A DNA stretch of 64,000 nt from Sipunculus nudus (GCA_026874595.1 CM049316.1:32595339-32659338), one strand, 5' to 3'. Shown: positions 22,311-36,312, counted from the first letter of the stretch. Made by a program: numbers and translations. Notes: a model not told the origin generated them from the letters alone.

Positions 22311-23184
22311 CAAATGTACGGTCACTTAAGCACAAATGAAAATGGGAATATCGGCCAAACATTAGTGAATGCAGAGAATGCAACGCCTCATCCGTGTGGC
22401 CGGCAACCTGTTAAGGTCACAGTCGAGCGCCCATCATTTCGGAGTGACGATGTCCAATGTGTTAGCAGAGCGTCTGTGAAGCTCGTGCTCCCGTGGAGGA
22501 GGCATGTATCCATTGGGATGAACACCCTTAGTTAAAGTGCTGGCATACAGCAAGGCTTAATAATGCCATGCTCAGGAGTTTATACATTATGCGAGGCTTG
22601 TAATCTTGTGCACATTAGGCATTTATTTTATTCATGCCTAAGCTTTTCTAAAGTATTTCAGTCTGGTAGTGTTTAATGCCATGACTATATGAAACAAAGA
22701 ATCTCAGTTAAGCTGTATTTACACTAGGCCACGATAAGACAACTCTGGACAAGATCTACCACGATTGGATAACCGATCCCTTACCATTCTATGAAGATCT
22801 ATTACCATCACGATATGGTACTACGATCTCGATACTTGCGTTCATAAGGTACTATTATCTTTTGTTGCCTTCTTTATAGATATAGGAGGACGATTGGTGC
22901 AAAATCGATATAAAGAGGAGGTAGATTTTGCAATTCATGAATCTGTCCAGTGACTCCACAGAGGAAACATGAAAATTATACTACACTGTATTACGATTAG
23001 CCAGTCACGCTCCAACACGATCTGTTAAGTTTCTTACGCTCTACTACGCATAACTACGCTCTGAAACGATTCATAATCTAGAAAATATCCAGAGGACTGG
23101 ACCCCCCGCCAAACGTGAATGTGAGAAATGTATAATTCGGTTGATTTAATGAAAAGCTGGACAAAGTTAACTAAGAATGCATAT

Positions 23185-24216
23185 ATATATCAAATCAGAC
23201 AAGGAGACCCATAAGATACACAGCCGTTATTGATTAGAGGTGGATCCCAAGAACACCTTTTGAGAAACTGCATGACATATGAAATATAAAAGTCAAGCTT
23301 GAAAAACTCATAAAAAAACAACCAAGAGCACCGCAACTGGTGCATAATACGCCCGTTGCTTATTTTGTTACCTCTGAACTCATTAAATATACCTGAATTT
23401 GACTGAATGTAATTCAGGTGAGAATCTGTATTGGTTAATACTCATCATGAGTTATATGAAAATCCACCATATTTTGGTAAGTCATGCTTGTACCAGCAAA
23501 GTGCGGTGACCTGCGACATCATTAAATATGCATGGATTTTGCTGATAATAAAATTTAGGCGAGATATTATATTGATTAACATATCTTTTCAGTTTGATCA
23601 AAATCCATCACATTCCTCGTAAGTTATCACGGAGACACCACAAAGTAGCCTAGAGACCTCTGACCATATTAAATATGCGTGGATTTTGCCCATAATCGAA
23701 CTCGGGCGAGATAATCTATTGGTAAGTAGTTATGGAGAGTTTCGTGAGGTTCCATCAAAACCCTGGCAAGTTATCGCAGCAACACTAAAAGTTAACGGAC
23801 GGACAGACGGACGGACGGACTTTGGGTATACCATAATACGTCCTGTCATAGACTGGCGTATAAAAAATCATTGAGGTGTGACAGAATCATAATCAACTCT
23901 GGAGACCCATAAGATACACCTGCTACTAAAATTAGAAGTAGATACCAGTAAAACGGTTTTTTTTAGAAATAGTGTCGCATAACGAATGTAAAAGGTTTGT
24001 AATAAAAATTCATTAAAAAATCCAAAAAAAACCATTAAGGTGTAACCAAAATATAAACAGCTCTGGAGATTCATATGATGCACCTGCTACTACAATTACA
24101 AGTAGATCTGAGTAAAACTTTTTGAGATATCGCGTCGCATAACAATTGTTTACGGACATACGGACGGCACGAGAGCTGATCACTATATTCCCCGCTCCGC
24201 TGAGGCGGGGATAAAA
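23185..24216 (+). mobile_element. Helentron-like element B, interrupted
   Basis: Units of about 164 bp start with CTCTGGAGACCCATA-like sequence at 23897 and 24061, each containing CACCTGCTACTA and ending GCGTCGCATAAC. A diverged first unit (GGAGACCCATAAGATACACA, about 23201) lies before the element A copy, so A is inserted within B. The 3' end has ACGGACATACGGACGG, ATCACTATATTC, a hairpin CCCCGC..GCGGGG (24190-24210) and ATAAAAATC. Confidence 0.6.
23322..23867 (+). mobile_element. Pearl/CvA-like Helentron A, copy 2 (nested)
   Basis: It starts at CCAAGAGCACCGCAACTGGT and GCATAATACGCCCGT, with three units opening TTACCTCTGAACTCATT (about 23368), GGTGACCTGCGACATCATT (about 23505) and AGAGACCTCTGACCATATT (23652). 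It ends with a GGACGGACAGACGG microsatellite, ACCATAATACG, a decayed stem-loop and GTATAAAAAAT. It aligns along its whole length with the copy at 5521-6050. Confidence 0.75.
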
Positions 24217-25103
24217 ATCAACATGATTGTGGCAAAATGTTAATCAGGTTTATAATAAAGATGTCACGATCCCACGCGATCACCACGCACTACGCTGTGT
24301 CACGCTCTTCAAGATGAGATGCGATCTTAACACGACTTTACAAGAAAAAAAAAATCAGCAAATCGTGTTAATCGTGACCTGGTGTAAATTAACACGGCAT
24401 AAGCAAGTGTAATTGACTAGATAACACCTAAACTTAGCTCGCTAATGATTGTTACTAACAGCAAATGCGTATCTATCTAAAGTTCTTTTTTTTCTGTGTC
24501 GTTGGATAAAACATATACTAGAATGGTGATTTGGTAAACCGACACTAAATGTAATACATCCATTTACGTCGGATAGCAAAGCTGTGGGGTTTTTAAGTCA
24601 TAAAGGTGACAAAGGTTCATGATTCAAGGTGGTTTGGAAGTTTAAAATATAACTTCTTATATTTATTATTTATTTCTGTTATAAAATTCCTCAAAGAGCT
24701 TTAAAGAAACAAACCTATCCATACCGTGGTCCCTACATGCATAGAGAGGTCTTTGCCAACTATATGATGCAAACTGACCTATTTAGTGGGACAATCTGAC
24801 TTAATCAATGGGTCCCGCGTATGGTTGGAACAATTACTGGATTTCACTCCTACTTGAACCATGTGCATAGCGCACGGGCCCTTCGGTTGACATCAAATGA
24901 ATGTAAACAGGTCGAATTGATGAGGCTGTAAACACGCCGATATGCTAGTTTGTGTCATGGAATGTCATGTCGGAGTCGGAATTAAACGCTGTCGGTTTGT
25001 CAAGGCTAATTTATATTGGTTCCGTTCTTTTTTTTACAAAAAATCGTCGGATTGCAAGGTTTGTTTTCCGATTTTTAAGGGTTGGAATGTCCAGTCACGA
25101 CTT

Positions 25104-25325
25104 TATGTTTAATATATTCCTACTGAAATGTAGAAACCGTTTATTCTTTACGAGAGACAAGCAACTGTTGAAACTGTATACATTTTCCCGACTGTTTAAT
25201 ATATATTAATATAATATGTTTAATATATTCCTACTGTAATGTTGAAAACGTTTATTCTTCACGAGGGACAAGCGACAGTTAAAACTGCATACATTTTCCC
25301 GACTGTTTGTTTTGAGCTGTGTCAC
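25104..25325 (+). repeat. Tandem duplication, 111-bp period
   Basis: TATGTTTAATATATTCCTAC starts at 25104 and again at 25215. Both copies continue through CGTTTATTCTT.ACGAG and ACATTTTCCCGACTGTTT with several substitutions. Confidence 0.85.
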
Positions 25326-26074
25326 AACGGAACACATGTTGCACATGACTGCAAGAATTGGTCAATCATGTACCTACATATGGTTTACAAATATTACACC
25401 ATAGCAAGATAAGCAAGTATAACAACATGGTCAGTGTGTCAGGAAGATAAAATATTGAGCATATCTGTTCCTAATTCTACGTTTCTGTTAACATCTTACA
25501 GTCACGGACAGGGGTGAGAAATACCCCCTTGGAAATTGAGTGAAATCAGCCTAAATTTAACGCCACGGCCCACTGGCATCAATATTTCAGTCCCTCCCCA
25601 TACGACGGGGGCGTAGGACGGGAAAGCTTATAGGGGTTGATGGGTTTATTTCTATATTCGTATTTTTGGTAGAAACATCGTGGAGGCACCTACTTAGCTC
25701 CCCGAAGTGCTAAACCATTGATTTCTATTTCTTTTCTTTCTACTGCTATTTTCTTTTTGCGCTAGATCTCTAGTATGTCTGATTTTCAAAATCTGTAATT
25801 TGGGCACAACATGAGTAATGGGGCACATATTTGTTTTGATATTTAGTTATGACCTGTACTTTATTCTCAGAGGCGTTCATTCCGTAGCAGATTCTCTTTT
25901 ATCGCTCAGTTGCATGCGTCTTCCAGTGACTGCTTGGCGGCTGGGTACATCTAGTTTGATTATGCCATCGGACCAACGGGATGTTTCTCTGTGTCCCGGT
26001 GCCCCAGTCCGTCACTGAGTTCTTGTAACACCTTCCACTACCACAAACTACCCATCCTCTAAAGCCTTCTGATG

Positions 26075-26215
26075 TAACTAATGGTCAGGGCGCTGAATTT
26101 GTGAATGCAAGCATGTGGGTTCGCGTCCAGGACAAAAGTCCTTCATGCGTAGACCAACAGTCAAGGTCTTCAGCACAAAGGGTGAAAGGGTATTGGTCAT
26201 AAGCCACAGGAAAAT
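26075..26215 (+). repeat. tRNA-derived SINE, family with 45358 copy
   Basis: AACTAATGGTCAGGGCGCTG (A-box region) and GGTTCGCGTCC (B box, 26118-26128) precede AAAGGGTATTGGTCATAAGCC. The copy at 45358-45605 has TAATGGTTAGGGCGCTGG, the same B box and AAGGGGGTACTGGTCATGGG. Confidence 0.6.
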
Positions 26216-29200
26216 GTAGAACGAATATATTTTAACATTATTTGTGGTTGCTTGGTTTGCAAGTTACTGAGTGAGACTAAAACAACCACAAGGATGAACC
26301 GGAAAGTTCATGAAAGTCGTGTGTTTTATTGTGTACTAATAACATTTACATTTCTGTCACAATTAACAGACATAAAGTAATATAAACGATAATATAAACT
26401 GATTGTAAAACAGTTTTCATTTAACAACATCAGGTAATCTTCAATTTACTCCAGTATAACACACGCCAAGCCAGGTTATATACATTTCTAACGATTAAAG
26501 TTTTTTTTATGGCAAACATGATCAATTCCTGAGTTCAGGTAGTAATTGTGATTGTCATGCCATGGAATGAATGACTTTGGTATCATTTAGCTGATACTTA
26601 TTTTTTTTAATTTTACAATTCCTCGTTGTACTAGATGTCCATAAAACTAGTAATTTTTCTCTCAAACTAAATTATTATCACAAGATAAATGCCTTAAGGT
26701 TTAATTTAAGATGAAACTTCATAGCAAAAAACACCCCCCTATATTATACCACCAACAAGGTCCCATGTGACTAAGTGACATGACGTCTCCATTGGATTGC
26801 TAAACTCTCTTTGTCCGTCGAATGTTAAAAAAATTCAGAAATTTTGTAATAATAATAATAATCATAATAATAATATTAATCATCATCATCATCTTTTTAG
26901 ACATTTTCATGTTGAAACCCGTATTTTCAATTTTTGTGTGGTTTCATTTTCATTCGGATTCATGTTCCTTCAACATTTCAGGGGTAACATTCCAATTAAG
27001 TCTAGAATAATTCTTAATCAGCATATATGTCGTTCCATTTGCTTTTACAATAATAACTTTACTTTTTACACCGTCGTTGGGTCAAATTGTTTTTACTTTA
27101 TCTTATTCTCAGCAAGTGAGGAAAGCATAAATATATAGTCTTCGCTTATTAGATCAAAGAAAGTTTTACTGATTCAGTTTTAAGTTATTTAGTATTTTCC
27201 TCATATGACTGCAGAATGTTATACTTTCAATAACGTCACAAGCGAGAAAGCATTCACAAAAATTTCGGAATGAGCGTCTTGAGTGTAAATAACATTCTTT
27301 ATTTCATGAGTCTAAAACATTACGCACGCTTGTTTCCCTGTGGCTTTTATCTCAAGCGTTCTGGCTTGACGCACTTTAATGGTTGGAGGTATGACTCCAT
27401 TTGGCTTACTGCGAATATGCCTCATTTTGTCAAGCTGTTTCCCGTGATAATTCTCTTTGAGGTATATATGTGTATAATCTAAATGGAAAACTGCATATGC
27501 TGATTCGTAGGTTAATATATGTTATGTACATTAAGGGTATGACATTTGGCCAAACCTTATGAATAGTATTTTGTCATTAATTTATATAATGCTACTATAT
27601 AATGGCATAAAGGGTCATGGGCTTGAGGCAGGACTTGCAAGAATGACGGAGAAGGTGAAGTTATAAAGTGAAATTTAATGGCTTTGAAAAATAACGACCT
27701 GGAGAATAGTGTGTGCTTCCTTAGAAACGTGTTAAGTCAATAAATGACGTGTTCGATCCACATTTCTGAATAGGTAACCTTTCCGCTTAGAAACTTTAAA
27801 CTCGAAGAAACGGGCGCAGTTTTGAGGGTTTCAATTTACATCGCAGCTAATAATACATAAAATATGCAATATCGGCCATAGATTGATGTTTCCAATAATT
27901 ATGCACAATAAGTAAATTATCTCATTGAATATGCAAAGTACGAGAAGATAGTTGGGAACAAGTGCATAAAAACTTCATATGAACATTTTATTCCCCATTT
28001 TAAAATAGTTTAAGTATCCCCTAGTTTTGTTACAAATATCATCGGTTTGAAATGAGGTTAAATTAAACTGTTTTGTAGTCTTAATTTTTCTACTTAGTGA
28101 AGTTTAAATGTTTATGATTGATCTGCTTCTGGTCAGCAAGGGTATATATATATTATCTTCTATATATGTATAATATTCAGTTATAGTTTATCTTTATTAT
28201 CTTGGTACATTTCCAAGCGAACACAAATGGCACCAACTGTCACTCAATGGACACAACATGTCATCTTGAAGGATATAAAGTGCAGAATATACAGTAGAAG
28301 ATTTATTGTGTCAAACTACCGAACAAAAGTTTTTCAGTTAAAAGATATTAATTATAACCCTTTTTAATGTTTTTCTACCTACTAAATAATAAAACGCTGA
28401 ACCATAGAATTTAAATAGATAATTGTGGATTTGCGTCAGCCGGGCAATTAAGTATTAATTGCCGGTAGTGCATAACGTAACGCAGCTTTCCGTCCTCGCA
28501 GGAGATATACCATCAGGCGTGAAACCTTAACGGCAATTAGTGTAACAAAGCCTCATAAAAAACATATCAGTGGCAGGCTAGTGAATTTAATCGTCAGTAA
28601 ACTTGTGTGTGCAAATGTCAAACGTCAGCCTGTGTCAATTATCCGAGTCAACCCTCTTTCTTGACCTTTCTCGACACAAGCAAAATAAGGCCTATCCAAA
28701 GCGTGCGGGCCAGAAAAAAATATCAGAACACAGTCAATCAGTTACGGGGAGGATGTTCCCTGTATCCTTCCGGTTTTGGACATCGTGATCTTGTTTCAAT
28801 TTTGTGCACCGTTGGATCAAATACATCCCCTGTCTGCTGGTTAGATTGTTATTTGATGGTACCACTGGATGTGATATGCGTCAGACAGCAGGCATTAACC
28901 GCGAAGAGAAAGAGACAGTCTTGAACAGGTCCCCTGTCTCTAGAGTTGGTTATTGAGAGATGATTTAATATTGATCAAGGGACTGGCCCCGGAAAACGTT
29001 TATCGATAAAATTAGTGCTGAATGTGTAAATGTCAGCGATGTTAATATGTCGATTGCCAGCTTAAAATAATTGATACAATATCAATAAACTTAATCACAT
29101 GAAAGGCTGTAAAATGTGTTCAAACGTACAGGTGTCGTTCTATACTCAGCCGGGCTTCATGAAATATGGAAGTACCACTTTCATTTAATTAACTACAAAA

Positions 29201-30002
29201 GCCTTGAAATGTCTGATTGTCTCTCAAGCTCGTTATTAAAAATCATCCCGTGGGATATTATAAAGCATAATCAAAAAACGCGTTCGGTATGCTGTACTAA
29301 TTTACTAAACGTTTCTTTCATTTGGATATCTACTTTTGCCAGCGGTATGTATAATCAACCTCTGTTATTGAGCGATACATCAATATTTTGCATATTTAAT
29401 AGATAATATCACTTGAGAATGATTTGAACTGTGCTAGCCGTATAACCTTAATTTCGACATGCAACTTGTAGCATCCGAGTTTTAGTGTGTACGCAAAATG
29501 GTAGCCCCCGCGAGCAGTGGGAGAAATAAACCTGTCAGGGTTCGATAATGGGCGTGGATGCGACACGAAAGTGCGCCAAGGACAGCTTGCAGATAGGAAT
29601 CTTCTGGAAAGAGTTTGATGGCAACTGCCGGGATAATTGAAAGACACTTTTTTGGACCACGCCAAAATCGTCAAATGATTGTTGGTCGGAATCACGTTTT
29701 TCTTTGCCACGCCAAAGTTATAGTAGAATTACGTTATATTAAATGACTACTATAGATTACAACAGGTGCATTTTCAGTAATTCCATAATGTTGTACATGT
29801 CTCCGTTTGGTTTTTATGTTAAGCTAATATTATTACAGCTTATAAAAACAGCTGAGCTTATGACATACAGTGGCTAGCATTGCTGAAAAGGTGTTATCAG
29901 TTTTATTGATACCGGATTATAAGGTAAAAGAAGCACTACACAGCATTTGTATTTTAAGACGTTCAAGCTTTTGCCTTACCGAAAAGAGCTGTGCATGTAA
30001 CA

Positions 30003-30075
30003 GTCATGTATGAGTCATTGTATGTCACGTTTGAGTCATGTATGAGTCATTGTATGAGTCATGTATGAGTCATTT
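30003..30075 (+). repeat. Tandem repeat with five AP-1 sites
   Basis: A repeat of about 11-12 bp (ATGTATGAGTC) gives five perfect TGAGTCA heptamers at 30011, 30032, 30043, 30055 and 30066. TGAGTCA is the AP-1 (Fos/Jun) TRE site. No gene was recognised nearby. Confidence 0.8.
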
Positions 30076-30079
30076 TTTT

Positions 30080-31116
30080 ATTTTGTTAGAGGCGAGTGGT
30101 CCAATGTATAAAATTGTCAGGTTAAAAAGCTTTAATTATTCCACGCTTATTGCAAATATAATGTCATATGAATAACAACATGGTACATCGAAGTTTATGG
30201 TATTCAAAAAAGCACCTTTTTACCCTTTATTCAGTGCTATGATTAATTGTTTTACCGGCCTGTTATGCAAAATCCCAGCTGCCCGACTTATTTTCACTGC
30301 CTCAAAGTATGCTATACAATTTGCTCTATTAATCTTTTCCTGCATGATCTTTATCTATGGTATTTGCACCGAACTACAAAGGCTTAGCCCGCCAATTATG
30401 CGTCTGTCTGCGGAACGATAGAGCCACAAATATAAATTCATCTGTCGTTGGTAATTCACTTTGTTTATCTAGAGTGCCGGTGTTTCGGGTATTAATTCCT
30501 ATATATACAAATTATACTCTTAAGTGTCTGAAAATCAAACGGGTTCCAGCGTCTCATTTTTCTATATTACACGGACATTCAGATATCTTGATGCTTGAGA
30601 AAACCCGACCTTCTGTTGCAAGACTCCAGCAGTTTGGAATCACCGGTTTTAGAAAGAAATGTTCCGGCAAATTTTGCTTGTTCGTGTTATGTTTTGCTTA
30701 CCAGTAAAGGGTGGTTTCAGTCAGATCAGTATATTTCTAATTCAAATGTAGCCCAATAAATATCAGTGCTCAGTCTTATCAAAGCGAAGACAGGTGCTCC
30801 CCGTCCTCCAGACATCGGCATAATCAGAACAGGCAGGATTTATGAAGGAAGTTATATTAATTGGTCTTTACAAATGATCAATTTACCGTGGGGGATGCAG
30901 TTAGATTGTTTATGCGTAAAGAAATGTCTGGATTTTTCACTCATGTTTGCACACTCCGAGAAAGCGCCATTCGGAGTGTTTCATGATAAGTTCGACCATT
31001 TTGCTATTGGAGAACATATATCATGAGTTTTAAATAATATACACGCTCTTATGAGTAGCACTTCCATGACTCGAAATTGCAATAAATTCAAAACAGCCAT
31101 AAATTTCCCGCAGCCC

Positions 31117-31151
<35 letters not shown>

Positions 31152-34100
31152 CCTTCCGTGTCTCTTGAGTCCAGTCCAAATAGAACATAGCAAATTATAT
31201 AACCTCGTTTTACAATTAAGATGTCTGTATATTCTTTAGCTATATCAGTGTTTATTCTTATGAGATTTTGCTTGCTAAAAACCAAAGAATGATTCTTAAT
31301 GATGGTTTGAACTATTTTTAGGTTTGAAGAAGTCAGCTGAAATTATGTTACTTTTTAATTAGTCACCAAGTATCTTAACTGTGCCAAGACTCTGAATGGT
31401 GCCTAGAAAACGGATGTATATTATGAGCATATCGCGGAAAAAAAACATAGAAAGTCAGTGGCGTACCAGGTGAGATGTAACCTTCAAAGTATACTGAGGA
31501 CCTGTAATTTAACAAATCAGTGATGCGTGTATCTATCCTCCATTACGGATTATTAGAACTCAGTGTTTTTCTTAAGGAATTTGGACCTTTAAAACTAAAT
31601 GTCCAAGTATGGGCCTAAATTTTTCGGGTGCTTAACGACCGCTGTGATAAAATTAAATTGGCAAAAACATCTCCATCCTATGCTCAAAGTCTTGTGTGTG
31701 TAAGATAGACGTGAAGGAGAAAACAATAGGGTGCGATACATCTTACTTCAACGGTCGAAACGCCAAAGAGAAAATGATTGAGGTCCTAGTATCCATAACC
31801 AAAAAAGGTATCTGTCTTTATTCATATAAGCCGGTGCATGTTGTAACCAGCCTTGTCTTTTATATACTTTGACACACCCTTTTAAATATTTATACGCCCA
31901 TATTAAATAAAACATTTCGGTTCCTAAAATATAATAACCTGGACTGTATTTCATTTCACTACAAGCGAATATATTGAAAAAAAAACATGGATTTTCCCTT
32001 GATTAGATGTTATGTGCGTGCAATATATATATATACTATGATATGATTCATTCTATTGCAAAAAGATGAGAAAATGACAATTCATCAACTATAGTTAATG
32101 AATATGACCAGCGATGATGAATATGACCAGCGATGCTTAAATTTCGGGATTCAAGTGACTGTAATTAAACATTTTTCAGTTGATCAAGAGCATCAATTGT
32201 CCAGTCACGCGAAAGGACTTGTTTACATAGAGTCTTTAACAAGAGTGAATGTCCTATGAAGGTTTTTTTGCCTGCATGTTGATCAACCATACGCTTCATC
32301 CAGAAATTTTAAGAGTTTGTGTAAACCTTTCTTCCACCTGTGAGTTTGGAAGTTTTACAAGAAAACAGCGTGAGAACAGACCCGTAGTCTACCCACGATC
32401 ACCTGTCACAACTGTTTTAGAGAATCAGGAAATGTTTTACGTTTGCCAGGAGGTCGTGCACCGGAAGTTTCGTGACCTTTCGGAGGTGTTATTGAGTGTG
32501 CGGTTTTACAGTCAATGGCTATAGTTTTCGGAGAGTCTATGCGTGCTGATGTGTGTTTATATGACCTTAGTTCTAAAGTGCGAAAAACGGTATTCAAGAC
32601 TTTCTTGCTTGAGTTGTTTTTCCAGGGAATTTCTAAGGTCAGCTTGTGAAAATTGTCTGTATGCATTGTTTTGTATGAAGAACAGTCTTTGTACATTTTT
32701 CCATTGTGCGGAAAAGACGTGTCCAGTATACTTCTGAGTAATCTAACCAATCATTTGATTTCACAATCAACACTCCGTGTACGCGCGGAGAATTGTATAT
32801 TGTATACTATTTAATATAAATATTATTGTAGCATCGAAGTCATTTTCGATGTTTCGCCTCCTCAGAAGGTATATATGTTCTTTTGTACGCATTATGAAGT
32901 TATCACTAATTAAGACCTTGCACAACCCAAGTGCTCCCTCATACATTACATGCTGGTATAAATTTAATGAATTATGGTCACTTTCCACCACAGTTTAAGT
33001 CCCTTCAGATCAGATATCTAGTAAACCAATTGTAGCTTTCATTGATGTTTTCATATGATCGAAAATCATAAGTCTCAGATGATATATTGTTTCAGAATGA
33101 ACTGCATAGAATCTACCAATGTACCCGTTTAAACCCTGAAGTAATCCTCCCTATGAACCTTTTATAATTAAAAAAATACCGGACACTTGGGTATGAATAG
33201 GATGGGAGCGCAGTGCAAAATGGGACAGTAAATATGTCGAGCAGTCCAAAAGGTGGAACTAATCGGATACAGGAGCAATATCCAAAAGCCCTCCCATGTT
33301 GTACAGGTGGTTTGTTCAATAATTCACAACAGGTCAGAAACCCGAGACCGACGCTAATGAAATTATATGAATTCTCTCCAGAGAAGCAGTATATTTTTCA
33401 TGGAAAATTTTTTTTTAATTAAGGTACAGAACTAGTACTACAAATTCAATGGACGTCGTGGAATCAGATGGATTCGGCGGCCTGACGGATTTGACATTTG
33501 GCTGCATGAATCAATTGTAGTCTCTTGAACAAAAGAACCCCAGGGATGGCAGATGCTTTTTTTTGGCTGCATTCAGTGACTAGAATTGACACTATAACAT
33601 TGCTGAGCACTCCATCGTGTCTATCGTACAAAGGGTGGATATTAAAATCATTAACAGCCAGAGACTAAGATATAGGAAAAGTCTTCGAATGGGTGAAGCG
33701 GCATAGGATACTCTTCAGGAGATACAAATCAGAATACCGTAAAAGCTAACTTGGATAGTGGACTTTGAAATGACGTTAACAATAATACGCAAACTTCAAG
33801 CAACCACTCATGTTATGGAATACTGCAGAGTGTGCATCATTGCAAACGTTTTTACCACAATGAACAGACTTCCAGAATATATTTATTTATTGCACCATTC
33901 TGCGTTCAGGTTAGGCTGCACCAAAAGGACAATTCTTCTATATTTCCAAGAACCTTTAACAAGAACAGAGTACACCTACATTAAATATGATAAGCTATTG
34001 CTTATTTCGTTTATATCTGACGTTCCCTAATAAATGTCAACAGGCAAGTTAACAAATGAGGTTTTGAAACTGGATATATGACCTTCTATTCATTTTTACA

Positions 34101-36080
34101 TTACATCTTTGATGCTAACCTGCAAACAAAAAATCGGGTTAAAATATTGGAAAACTTTAGGTAAATTTCTTAATTTGAATTATTTTGAGATCCGTATTTT
34201 TCTCCTGAATAATGTGAAACGATTACAATACAATTAGAAGGCTACAACTGGTAAGGCGCTAATATTGACTTAACTTGCGCTTAATGTCTACGCTCGAACA
34301 TAAGCAACCGTTTCTACTTCTTATCCTTGTGTGATCAGATGGATTTTCAAAATAATGAAAACCGGTGTCAATATTAATTGCACACATGTCATGAACTATT
34401 AGCGAGTTCTCTAAAAATTAGGAACGACCATTCCTCACTAATGAAAACAGAAACGGATTCTGATATCAAAATTGAGGTTTCCTGCTGCCCGCGCCCACGC
34501 AATGCCATATATCCATTTATATATTGATTTCAATAAGTATTGCAGGCATACATTTAGAAAAAAAAAACAAGAGAAATTAACCGGATTTGTTTATTCGACT
34601 TGAGAGCATTGATCATAAAACCAAACGGTGTCGCTAGATAGAGAAGACGGCTTTAATATGCAATGAAGTGTTATTATATTGTATTATTTTGTTTAAGAAA
34701 GATGATATTAAAGTCGCTAATCTTTAAACGTAATCAGAAGTATTCCTACACAATATAACAGTGTGCTCATTGTCATTTTAGAAAGTGAAATTGAGTCCAA
34801 AATGTTACGAACGGATTTTATTCATGAAATGTTGTGATAGATTTGGGTAAGAAAAATCCATTTTCACATTTCAGTGGTTATTAGGATCATCATAATAAAT
34901 ATTTCAAATCAAAGGATTATATACTGTTGTGACGCAGGGCGATTCCACGAGGAGACCGCCCTATTCATTTCTTTTGTAAAGCAACCATCATCAGGTTAAG
35001 ACATGGACTGAAGAATGGCACTGCAGAACACGTTAACTTCTTGATTAGGGAAAGCCAAGTAGTCGTCCGACTACACACACATATACATATACACATGTAC
35101 TTGATTTTAAATAACATTGCATTTAAAGCCATTTATTTTTACAAAGTATAACAATCGAGGTTCCAGGTATTTGCTTTTTAATTTTTTTTCATATAATCAT
35201 ATAACATTTTTCAATGGACAAACCAATATTTATCTCATATATAAAATGACTAAGATTCGACACTAATAGAAATTTTAGCTGAACTCTATTGTATAAATGA
35301 TTATTAAACCAACAATAGGAGAATGTAACATTGCAGATTCGTATTAGCAGCATTCATCCTTTTCCATTCAGCGGATGACGTCGTTGAACGATGAGCAGAG
35401 AAAGGCACACGGAGTAATTGGTTTCATGTATCATACTCGAGTTTTTTTTTCTGTCTTCATTTTATTCCAATATATCTCTCTCCGAGAACGTTGAAATACC
35501 CACCATCCAGAATACTGAGTCTAAATCACTACTAACTCTCGAAGGGATAATTAACTTCAATTATCGATTATTTGTATAAAAAGAAATGTGGGAAATTGAT
35601 TCAGATACTGCGCTTGACAACTAGGAATATTATAACAGAATTAAGTATTATAATTTTCTCCATTGCTTGAAGTGAGCAAATATAACAAGCTAGAACTGCT
35701 TTTACTTTTCTCATATATCTTAAAAGACTAACAATTGTATTGCTAAATTTTATTATTTATGAAGGCAATGAACTATTCAAATGACTCGAGCATGCTTCCT
35801 ATACGCACCGGTGAAAACAAACACATTGCTATTATAAGATCACTTGTCTCGTAATGCCAGAACGAAATCAAAAATTTTACGAATAAAATTAAGGCTTGTA
35901 AACCTATCTAGTTTCCGGTGCATATGTTCTTTTCCATGCAGCATGGTAAAGCTTTGACTCCTGTGCAAAGTTTTGGATTTGACCGGTCCTTATTATTTAG
36001 AACCAAGTAACATCCATGTTTGTTTATAATTCATGAAATAGCCAGCAGGGTGGCAGAATAAAGCAAGGCAGTGATGCAGT
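30080..36080. other. Gene-free sequence
   Basis: Contains a C(n)/(CT)n compound tract at 31114-31153, a CAGTGGCGTACCAGG fragment near 31456 like the transposon end at 16979, and a 20-bp tandem pair at about 32100-32137 (GAATATGACCAGCGATGAT). No coding sequence recognised. Confidence 0.4.
31114..31153 (+). repeat. Compound poly-C / (CT)n tract
   Basis: About 14 C followed by about 13 CT units. Pro/Leu-Ser and Arg-Glu open frames across it are artefacts. Confidence 0.92.
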
Positions 36081-36083
36081 TAT

Positions 36084-36312
36084 AGACTCAAGTCCGGACT
36101 TGGACTCGCGCGGGGTCCTGGACTCGGACTAGTACTCTAAGGCAAGGACTCGGGAAATCAGTAGGATTCGAATCTATCTTTGAGTGTCTGGGGTCCAAAT
36201 GACTCGAACTTGCAGAAGGTAGACTTGGACTCGAACCTAAGGGACTCGGACTTGAGTGGCCTGGACTCGGACCTGCACTCGGACTTGGATGGCGTGGACT
36301 CGACAACATCAC
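36084..36312 (+). repeat. GGACTCG-rich interspersed repeat, copy 1
   Basis: Degenerate units of GGACTCG / GGACTTG / GACTCGAAC recur over about 230 bp. The reading frame through it gives an acidic Asp-Ser-Leu repeat that is a product of the repeat, not a gene. Reverse-orientation relatives lie at 46925-47095 and 47365-47470. Confidence 0.65.

Larger units (their letters stand above)
22718..24388. mobile_element. Outer transposon with TTTACACYAGG inverted ends, split by nested insertions
   Basis: The left end is TTTACACTAGGCCACGATAA (22718-22737). The right end on the minus strand is TTTACACCAGGTCACGATTA (24388-24369). They match at 17 of 20 positions. Sequence just inside both ends is rich in CACGATC/TACGCT words (22730-23080 and 24245-24390). 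The middle is occupied by Helentron-like elements. No transposase was seen, so it was probably a MITE before the insertions. Confidence 0.5.
24400..29995. other. Gene-free sequence with a tandem duplication and a SINE
   Basis: Apart from the duplication at 25104-25325 and the SINE at 26075-26215 no element was recognised. Poly(AAT/ATC) tracts lie at 26848-26893. Open frames have no family motifs. Confidence 0.4.

Noticed and set aside
30003-30075. CRISPR-like array
   Set aside because: Repeat unit is about 11-12 bp with no unique spacers; it is a simple tandem repeat in eukaryotic DNA.
34925-35090. Hammerhead-like CTGATGATGG....GAAATG string on the minus strand and a GTAGTCG/CGACTAC palindrome
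   Set aside because: Stem II does not pair and the spacing is wrong for a hammerhead ribozyme; no Penelope sequence adjoins it.
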